Shown here piece by piece: positions 1 to 4,992 of a DNA stretch of 7,380 nt. Position numbers and translations under genes: made by a program. The notes under the pieces were generated by a model, which saw only the letters and a program-made list of their open reading frames with translations, ran no database searches and was not told where the DNA came from. Location of the stretch: NCBI GenBank assembly GCA_030609975.1, contig JAUWSR010000193.1:1-7380 (forward strand), in the 5' to 3' direction. Origin of the DNA: Acidobacteriota bacterium (lineage in GTDB: Bacteria; Acidobacteriota; Aminicenantia; Aminicenantales; Aminicenantaceae). Position 1 is the first letter of the stretch. Each line of letters opens with the position of its first letter.

Positions 1-2038
1 AAAGATCCGAGAGTCCTTAAAAGTCGTGCTGTCCCTCTTCGAGGATTATCTCAAGCTCAGCCAGCATGCTAACTTCGATTCTATCATCCCCGCGCTTCGT
101 GAAAATAGTGCTGGGCGGATTTCGGATATCATCTCTTCGCATCTGTTTTTGCCTCTGGAGGAAAAACAAAATTTGTTGGAGACCATCAATCCCTTGGAAA
201 GACTGCGGCGTTTGAATTTTGTCCTTGAGAACGAATTGATCAAGATCCATTCCAAGATCCGAAAAGAAGGGAAGCCCTCCAGTCGGAAAATCAGGCCTCG
301 TGAACCCGGACAAAAAATCTTTACTCCGGGGATGACCATGAAAAAGGAAGATCAGCCCAACGAGATAGAAGAGCTCCGTAAGAAAGTAGCTGACGCCAAG
401 ATGCCTAAAGACGCAGAAGAAAAGTCCAATAAAGAAATTGAGCGTTTGGAAGTGATGCCGCCAATGTCAGCCGAGGCTACTGTGTGCCGCAATTATCTGG
501 ATTGGCTTGTCTCTTTGCCCTGGAATAAAAAATCCCGGGAGAAGAGGAGCTTGGAGGAAGCTGAGAGGATTCTGGATGAAGACCACTATGGACTTGAGAA
601 GGTCAAGGAGCGCATTCTAGAATATCTTTCCATTCGTCAATTGGTTAAAAATCCCAAGGGCGTTATCTTAGGACTTGTTGGGCCGCCTGGAGTCGGGAAG
701 AGCTCGTTGGGCCGGTCCATTGCTCGTGCTACCGGTCGCAAGTTCGTGAGGTTGTCTTTGGGAGGAGTCCGGGATGAAGCAGAAATCCGAGGTCACCGCC
801 GAACCTATATCGGCGCTTATCCAGGTAGGATCCTTCAGCTGATCAAAAAAGGAGGCACCAGAAATCCTGTCTTCCTCTTAGATGAAGTCGACAAGATGAG
901 TGTGGATTTTAGAGGAGATCCGACTTCCGCATTGATGGAGGTTCTGGATCCTGAGCAGAACAGCACCTTCTTGGATCATTACATAGATACTGATTTTGAC
1001 CTCTCTCAGGTTATGTTTATCGTGACTGCCAATGTGATGGAAACTATCCCGCGTCCCTTGATCGACCGCATGGAGGTGATTCGAATCCCCGGGTACACCG
1101 AGGAAGAAAAACTCCAGATCGGGAAGTGTTTTCTCTTGCCAAAACAGCTCAAAGCACATGGTTTGAAAGCAGAAAATTTAAACATCTCAGATCGGGCCCT
1201 ACGCAAATTGGTTCGAGAATACACACGTGAGGCCGGAGTGAGGAACCTGGAACGTGAGCTGACATCCGTTTGCCGCAAGATCGTGAAAAGGGTGGTCAAA
1301 AAGGGAAAAACTTATAGCGAAACCGTGACACCTAAGAATTTGGAGAAGCATCTGGGAATTCCGCGCTTTAAAAGGACGGAGCTCGAAAAAAAAGACGAAG
1401 TGGGTGTGGCCTTAGGTATGGCCTGGACGGAATTTGGAGGAGAGTTGCTTTCCTTTGAAGTCACAAAGGTTCATGGAAGGGGCAACTTCACTTTGACCGG
1501 CCAACTCGGGGAGATCATGCAGGAATCTGCGCAAGCTGCCTTTAGCTTTGTGAGGGGGAAAATGTATGAGATCAACATTGCTAAAGATCTGCATAAGAAC
1601 TTCGATATACATGTGCATGTTCCCGAAGCCGCGACCCCTAAAGAAGGTCCCTCAGCGGGCATTACCCTGGCTACTGCCATTATCTCCCTGCTCACCGATA
1701 TCCCTGTCAGTAAAAAAGTAGCCATGAGTGGGGAGCTGACACTGCGGGGCAAGGTCCTGCCTGTGGGCGGGATCAAAGAAAAACTGCTGGCAGCGCACAG
1801 AGAGGGCTTGAGAGAAGCTATCCTTCCGCTTGAAAACATGTGCGATTTGAAAGACATGCCTAAAAAGATCATGAGTGCTATGAAGATACATTTTGTGGCA
1901 ACCATGGATGATGTTTTGAAAGCCGCTTTAATCCGAGATATCCCAGGTGCTGATAAAAAGCAGATCCCTGTCCGCGCAGAGATATCTGGACAAAAAGTTA
2001 AGGGTGAGGAATCCCAAGAACCGCCCGTTAGACATTAA
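1..2038 (+). CDS. lon: ATP-dependent protease La (LonA), 5'-truncated by window edge
   Basis: LonA is a cytoplasmic homo-hexameric AAA+ serine protease that unfolds and degrades damaged and regulatory proteins. The frame is open to the left edge. The GTG at 26 is not the start, because codons before it (ESLKVVLSLFEDYLKL) already align with E. coli Lon near residue 130, so about 130 N-terminal residues are outside. Counting the codon at 26 as residue 1: end of the N-terminal domain and coiled coil about 1-145; Walker A GPPGVGKS 219-226 (Ser where Thr is usual); Walker B FLLDEVDK 283-290; sensor-1 Asn336; arginine finger Arg348; sensor-2 GVRNLER 404-410; protease domain from about 455. The catalytic dyad is Ser543 (EGPSAG) and Lys586 (GGIKEK), 43 residues apart as in E. 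coli (Ser679/Lys722). The arm at 81-107 is abnormal (separate entry). Tandem stops TAA-TAG end the gene. Enzyme identity is certain; full activity is inferred. Confidence 0.97.
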   Translation, partial: KIRESLKVVLSLFEDYLKLSQHANFDSIIPALRENSAGRISDIISSHLFLPLEEKQNLLETINPLERLRRLNFVLENELIKIHSKIRKEGKPSSRKIRPREPGQKIFTPGMTMKKEDQPNEIEELRKKVADAKMPKDAEEKSNKEIERLEVMPPMSAEATVCRNYLDWLVSLPWNKKSREKRSLEEAERILDEDHYGLEKVKERILEYLSIRQLVKNPKGVILGLVGPPGVGKSSLGRSIARATGRKFVRLSLGGVRDEAEIRGHRRTYIGAYPGRILQLIKKGGTRNPVFLLDEVDKMSVDFRGDPTSALMEVLDPEQNSTFLDHYIDTDFDLSQVMFIVTANVMETIPRPLIDRMEVIRIPGYTEEEKLQIGKCFLLPKQLKAHGLKAENLNISDRALRKLVREYTREAGVRNLERELTSVCRKIVKRVVKKGKTYSETVTPKNLEKHLGIPRFKRTELEKKDEVGVALGMAWTEFGGELLSFEVTKVHGRGNFTLTGQLGEIMQESAQAAFSFVRGKMYEINIAKDLHKNFDIHVHVPEAATPKEGPSAGITLATAIISLLTDIPVSKKVAMSGELTLRGKVLPVGGIKEKLLAAHREGLREAILPLENMCDLKDMPKKIMSAMKIHFVATMDDVLKAALIRDIPGADKKQIPVRAEISGQKVKGEESQEPPVRH
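266..346 (+). other. Aberrant coiled-coil arm segment inside lon
   Basis: LonA proteins normally carry a helical arm here with a near-invariant core like SQREYYLNEQMKAIQKELG. In this gene the flanks match well (KIRKE before, DQPNEIEELRKKV after), but the roughly 26 residues between are Pro/Gly-rich (for example REPGQKIFTPGMTMKK) and only scattered K, RE, M and KKE positions can be lined up. Length is close to normal, so this is not a simple deletion. Neither other forward frame restores the motif over the whole stretch, although TTACTCCGG in the next frame would read LLR. Compensating small indels, sequence error or true divergence are all possible. Confidence 0.6.
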
Positions 2039-2079
2039 TAGAGAATATACGCTCGAAACTAAACACAGGAGAGATCAAC

Positions 2080-3360
2080 ATGACAGAGTATAATCTAGCC
2101 GAACTCGCAAAATTTAAAGTGGCTGATTTGGTCAAGATAGCTACAGAGCTGGGTCTGACCAAGGATGAAATCAAAGGTGTGACCAAGCAGAACCTGATCT
2201 TCAAGATTCTGGAAGCCCAGGCAAAGAAGAACGGGCTTCTCTTTTCAGAAGGAGTCTTGGAATGTCTGGACGATGGGTTCGGTTTTTTGCGCGCTCCCGA
2301 ATTCAGTTATCTTCCCAGTCAGGATGATATTTATGTCTCTCCTTCCCAGATCAGGAAATTCCATCTGCGCACAGGGGACACCATTTCCGGAGTGGTTAGG
2401 CCACCCAAGGAAGGAGAAAAATATTTTGCTTTGATTAAGATCGAAGCGATCAATTTTGCTCATCCGGAAGAGGTTATGGGTGCGAGGCGGAATGTATTCT
2501 TTGATCAATTGACCCCACTCTATCCCTTCGAGAAGCTGAAGTTGGAAGATGGGAAGCCGAAAAATATGGACGCACGGGTCATGGATTTGCTCACTCCCAT
2601 AGGAAAAGGACAGCGCGGCTTGATCGTATCCCCACCCCGGGCTGGAAAAACAACGCTGTTAAAAACGATTGCTCAATCCATCGAAAAAAACCACCCTGAA
2701 GTCTTTTTAATCGTGTTGCTGGTGGCGGAACGACCCGAAGAAGTCACGGATTTCCAGAGGAGCATTGGCGGCGAGGTGGTGGCGTCTACGTTTGATGAAC
2801 CGCCCATACGTAATGCTCAGGTGTCTAATATCGTGCTGGAAAAAGCGAAAAGACTGGTGGAACTCGGCCGTGATGTATGTATATTGCTAGACAGTATTAC
2901 GCGTCTGGCTCGGGCGCACAACGCCATCATCCCTCCTTCCGGAAAAGTGCTTTCCGGGGGTATCGATGCGAATGCCTTGAACAAACCAAAAAAATTCTTC
3001 GGAACCGCTCGGAAAATCGAGGAAGGTGGGAGCCTAACCATTATAGCTACCGCCCTGGTGGACACCGGCAGCCGCATGGATGAGGTCATTTTTGAGGAAT
3101 TTAAGGGCACGGGAAATATGGAGATCAATCTGGATCGCAGGCTTGTTGACAAACGGCTCTTCCCGGCTATCGATATCAATCGTTCTGCGACGCGTAAGGA
3201 AGAGCTGCTCGTTGAAGACAACGACTTGAAGCGGATCTGGGTCTTACGCAAGGTTCTAAGCCAGCTAAACGAGGTTGATGCCATGGAACTCTTAATAGAT
3301 AAGATGAGCAGGACCAAGACGAATGGCGACTTCTTAGACGCCATGAGCAAAGGCCTTTAG
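2080..3360 (+). CDS. rho: Transcription termination factor Rho
   Basis: Rho is a hexameric RNA-dependent ATPase/translocase that binds C-rich nascent RNA and pulls RNA polymerase off the template. At 426 residues it has the compact layout of E. coli Rho (419), without the long N-terminal insertion of many phyla. Residues 5-48 are the helical Rho_N domain; 53-125 are the OB-fold RNA-binding domain with RNP1-like DGFGFLR at 65-71; the RecA-like ATPase runs from about 165. Walker A is PPRAGKT 185-191, the catalytic Glu-Arg is 217-218, Walker B Asp is 271 (ILLDS), the Q loop is about 284-296, the R loop about 328-334, and the arginine finger is Arg372. The residue before Glu217, Asp in E. coli (Asp210), is Ala216. 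AGGAGA at 2067-2072, 7 bases upstream, supports the ATG. It follows lon by 41 bases with no visible promoter between, so cotranscription is likely. Confidence 0.98.
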   Translation: MTEYNLAELAKFKVADLVKIATELGLTKDEIKGVTKQNLIFKILEAQAKKNGLLFSEGVLECLDDGFGFLRAPEFSYLPSQDDIYVSPSQIRKFHLRTGDTISGVVRPPKEGEKYFALIKIEAINFAHPEEVMGARRNVFFDQLTPLYPFEKLKLEDGKPKNMDARVMDLLTPIGKGQRGLIVSPPRAGKTTLLKTIAQSIEKNHPEVFLIVLLVAERPEEVTDFQRSIGGEVVASTFDEPPIRNAQVSNIVLEKAKRLVELGRDVCILLDSITRLARAHNAIIPPSGKVLSGGIDANALNKPKKFFGTARKIEEGGSLTIIATALVDTGSRMDEVIFEEFKGTGNMEINLDRRLVDKRLFPAIDINRSATRKEELLVEDNDLKRIWVLRKVLSQLNEVDAMELLIDKMSRTKTNGDFLDAMSKGL

Positions 3361-3390
3361 GCTGAATTATTACCCTTCGGGCAAGCCGAT

Positions 3391-3480
3391 CTCAGCACAT
3401 CAACATCGTCGTGTTCCAATCGCAGTAGTTCACTACAGCTTTGCCCTCCATGCCTCGCAGCTTCAGCAATCTCAACTCGT
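3391..3480 (+). terminator. Candidate Rho-dependent terminator (rut-like C-rich region) after rho
   Basis: By hand count this 90-base stretch holds 32 C and 14 G on the plus strand, with about 18 pyrimidine-C dinucleotides spread along it and little predicted secondary structure. High C over G in untranslated RNA is the known signature of rut sites. It lies immediately after the rho stop codon where no intrinsic terminator is visible. The call rests on composition only. Confidence 0.35.
3422..3439. repeat. Short imperfect inverted repeat GCAGTAG-TTCA-CTACAGC
   Basis: An 18-base near-palindrome: GC, an A/A mismatch, then GTAG, loop TTCA, CTAC, A, GC. It could form a small hairpin in RNA or be an operator half-site pair. 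There is no T tract after it (TTTGCCC follows), so it is not a convincing intrinsic terminator. It could equally be chance. Confidence 0.3.
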
Positions 3481-3513
3481 TAATAATCCAGGCTAGTATT
3501 GTATAAAGATATG

Positions 3514-3545
3514 TTGACAAAAAGTGATTGCTGCCCTAATATAAT
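3514..3545 (+). promoter_or_regulatory. Sigma70-type promoter for the superoxide reductase gene
   Basis: A perfect -35 element TTGACA lies at 3514-3519. The -10 region is CTAATATAATACG: TAATAT at 3537-3542 gives an ideal 17-base spacer, and a perfect TATAAT at 3540-3545 gives a long 20-base spacer. Either predicts a start near 3549-3553 and a leader of about 50-55 bases before the ATG at 3605. The perfect -35 and the position directly upstream of a well-supported gene make this the most convincing promoter in the window. Confidence 0.7.
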
Positions 3546-3557
3546 ACGGAAAGTATA
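3540..3557. promoter_or_regulatory. AT-rich dyad overlapping the -10/start site, possible operator
   Basis: Two nested partial dyads cover the -10 and predicted start: ATAC-GGAAA-GTAT at 3544-3556, and TATA at 3540-3543 mirrored by TATA at 3554-3557. A repressor bound here would block initiation. Fur-family regulators such as PerR bind AT-rich dyads at peroxide- and superoxide-response genes in many anaerobes, but this site is only a loose match to a PerR box, so the link is a guess. Confidence 0.25.
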
Positions 3558-3604
3558 TGGGAACTATAGCCTATGGCCTTGAAAGAACATAAACGGAGGA
3601 AAGA

Positions 3605-4000
3605 ATGAGCGATTTTAACGAAATATTCAAAACAGCAGACTGGAAACAGGAAAAGCATGTGCCTGTGATCGATTCCCCAGGAACCGTGGCTGCGGGTGAG
3701 GTATTTCAGGTAACCGTGGGCGTTGGGAAGGAGATTGCACATCCCAATACAACTCCACATCATATTCGCTGGGTCACTCTCTTTTTTCAACCAGAGGGTG
3801 AGAAATTTCCTTTCCAGATCGGCAAAGCTGAGTTTTCAGCACACGGCGAATCCGTGGAAGGGCCGGATACGAGCACGGTCTATACGCATCATTCTGCAAC
3901 GTTCAGTTTGAAAACCGAAAAAGCGGGTACGATCTTTGCTGCCAGTTTCTGCAATATTCATGGGCTTTGGCAGAACTCTAAAGCTATCTCAGTAGAATAG
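3605..4000 (+). CDS. sor: Superoxide reductase (class II, neelaredoxin type)
   Basis: Superoxide reductase reduces superoxide to hydrogen peroxide in the cytoplasm, normally with electrons from rubredoxin, without releasing oxygen. At 131 residues it is the one-iron form: it starts directly with the catalytic domain and lacks the N-terminal desulforedoxin-like Cys4 iron domain. It closely follows Pyrococcus furiosus SOR along its length. The Fe(His)4Cys site is complete: His18 (EKHVPVI), His46 (HPNTT), His52, Cys116 and His119 (FCNIHGLW); the functional Glu16 and Lys17 precede the first ligand. AHGESVEGP 79-87 is a further family motif. GGAGG at 3595-3599, 5 bases before the ATG, fixes the start. 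It has its own promoter and no rubredoxin gene is in view. Its TAG ends 5 bases from the stop of the convergent DUF4340 gene. Confidence 0.96.
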   Translation: MSDFNEIFKTADWKQEKHVPVIDSPGTVAAGEVFQVTVGVGKEIAHPNTTPHHIRWVTLFFQPEGEKFPFQIGKAEFSAHGESVEGPDTSTVYTHHSATFSLKTEKAGTIFAASFCNIHGLWQNSKAISVE

Positions 4001-4005
4001 AGAAT

Positions 4006-4992
4006 TCAGTCTTCTTTTGTTTCAACCAATTCGTCAGGCTTTTTCATGATCTGTTCAGCCTTGTAGGTGGAAAGTAGGAAGGGAAAGGGATTTTCGGACG
4101 AGATGGCAGGGTATTTCCCTCCCTCTTTTTCTTGTTTGGCAAAGATTTGGAGTGAGTAGTCTTTTCCTCCCCTCGCTGTTACGGAATATATGGGGTCTTT
4201 GAGATCTTCTTTACTTTGGTCCTCCAAGAATTCATCACATCTCAGGTCCACAAGAGAGGAGATAATTGAATCAAGATTACTCTTGTTGGCTTGATTCCCG
4301 TCAGGTAGCATCCAAGCCTCTTCTTCCGTCTGAGCCGGACTCTCTGCTCCTTCTTCTGCTTCCACCTTTTCAGCCTCTGGTGGAGTGAGTACAGGGATCA
4401 TCTGCTTTGTGAATTCAAAAAGATTGCCTTCCTGCTCGATCTTTACACCGGAAATCTCGTTCTTATCGAGTGCCATAACAACCTTATGACGGAGATCTTT
4501 GATCTCGTAAGCAAAGTTGCTGCGGAAGGATTCCCGTGCATAATACACTCGCGTATCATCCTGAATACGGATAAAAGTGTGTCGGTAGGTAGACGGGGTT
4601 TTGCCTATATCGAATTCCCTCAGGAGCTCGCTGCCTTTATAAGCCTTAACCTGGATTTTTTTGTCGTCAGTCAGGTCATAGCGCTGATAATCTTTTTTTT
4701 CTGCTGCCAATTCACTCAGAGTCAAATTCTCGATCGATTTTAACATGTCCTGTACTTTGGTAGGATCTGCGCTGTATCCTTGAGGCGATATTGACCAAAT
4801 TTTTTCTTTGCCTGCTATTGTGATCGTACCCGAAGCCTGTGTGATCTCGAGCTTGTCGATCTCTCCGGAGGGGATAGCTCCCAACCGAGGAACTTCATAG
4901 CTCATCTTATTCTTTCCGGTACCTACGACGAGATAAACCAGCAGGATGACAATTATTGCCGCTGGGAGGAGGTATTCTTTTTTCAATTTCAT
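4006..4992 (-). CDS. Membrane-anchored DUF4340 protein of the GldFG-type ABC cassette
   Basis: Function unknown; DUF4340 proteins commonly sit after GldG-like genes and are thought to work with that ABC complex outside the cytoplasmic membrane. The 328 residues begin with Lys-rich MKLKK and one hydrophobic segment (about 7-24), an uncleaved anchor or signal peptide, leaving the rest outside. Two similar modules follow: about 45-165 (with IWSISPQG, then DMLKSIENLTLSELAAE) and about 178-321 (with AWMLPDG, then SIISSLVDLRCDEFLED), consistent with tandem DUF4340 repeats. They are separated by an acidic Glu/Pro-rich insert at about 203-226. The ATG overlaps the upstream stop as ATGA, and its ribosome site TAGGAG (4999-5004, minus strand) lies inside that gene, so translation is coupled. 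The family call is from pattern recognition, not a profile search. Confidence 0.82.
   Translation of the reverse strand: MKLKKEYLLPAAIIVILLVYLVVGTGKNKMSYEVPRLGAIPSGEIDKLEITQASGTITIAGKEKIWSISPQGYSADPTKVQDMLKSIENLTLSELAAEKKDYQRYDLTDDKKIQVKAYKGSELLREFDIGKTPSTYRHTFIRIQDDTRVYYARESFRSNFAYEIKDLRHKVVMALDKNEISGVKIEQEGNLFEFTKQMIPVLTPPEAEKVEAEEGAESPAQTEEEAWMLPDGNQANKSNLDSIISSLVDLRCDEFLEDQSKEDLKDPIYSVTARGGKDYSLQIFAKQEKEGGKYPAISSENPFPFLLSTYKAEQIMKKPDELVETKED

Larger units (their letters stand above)
3361..3513. other. Intergenic region after rho, no recognised gene
   Basis: The 244-base gap between rho and the superoxide reductase gene starts here. I see no intrinsic terminator: short stems such as CCC-TTC-GGG (around 3373-3381) and TCGG-GCAAG-CCGA just after it are not followed by a T run. 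The central part is C-rich and G-poor on the plus strand (separate entry). ATTATTA at 3366-3372 and TAATAAT at 3481-3487 form inverted repeats about 108 bases apart. A minus-strand frame is open through most of the stretch, with an ATG at 3451 and stop at 3392, but it has no clear ribosome site and resembles no family I know. The rest of the gap holds the promoter and leader of the next gene. Confidence 0.6.

Noticed and set aside
26..28. GTG as the start codon of lon
   Set aside because: Codons before it remain in frame and align with Lon, and about 130 conserved N-terminal residues would be missing; the gene simply runs off the window.
1471..1905. Minus-strand 144-codon frame inside lon
   Set aside because: It lies wholly inside the well-conserved Lon protease domain and shows no recognisable domain; a shadow frame.
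2817..3350. Minus-strand 177-codon frame inside rho
   Set aside because: It is Ser/Arg-rich, as expected from the antisense of a conserved coding region, with no known motif.
3373..3390. Small stems just after rho as an intrinsic terminator
   Set aside because: Stems are only 3-4 base pairs and no T run follows.
3366..3487. Inverted ATTATTA/TAATAAT ends as an integron attC site or small transposon ends
   Set aside because: GTTAATA does not fit the attC core, there is no matching opposite core, no target duplication and no transposase; AT-rich 7-mers at this distance can arise by chance.
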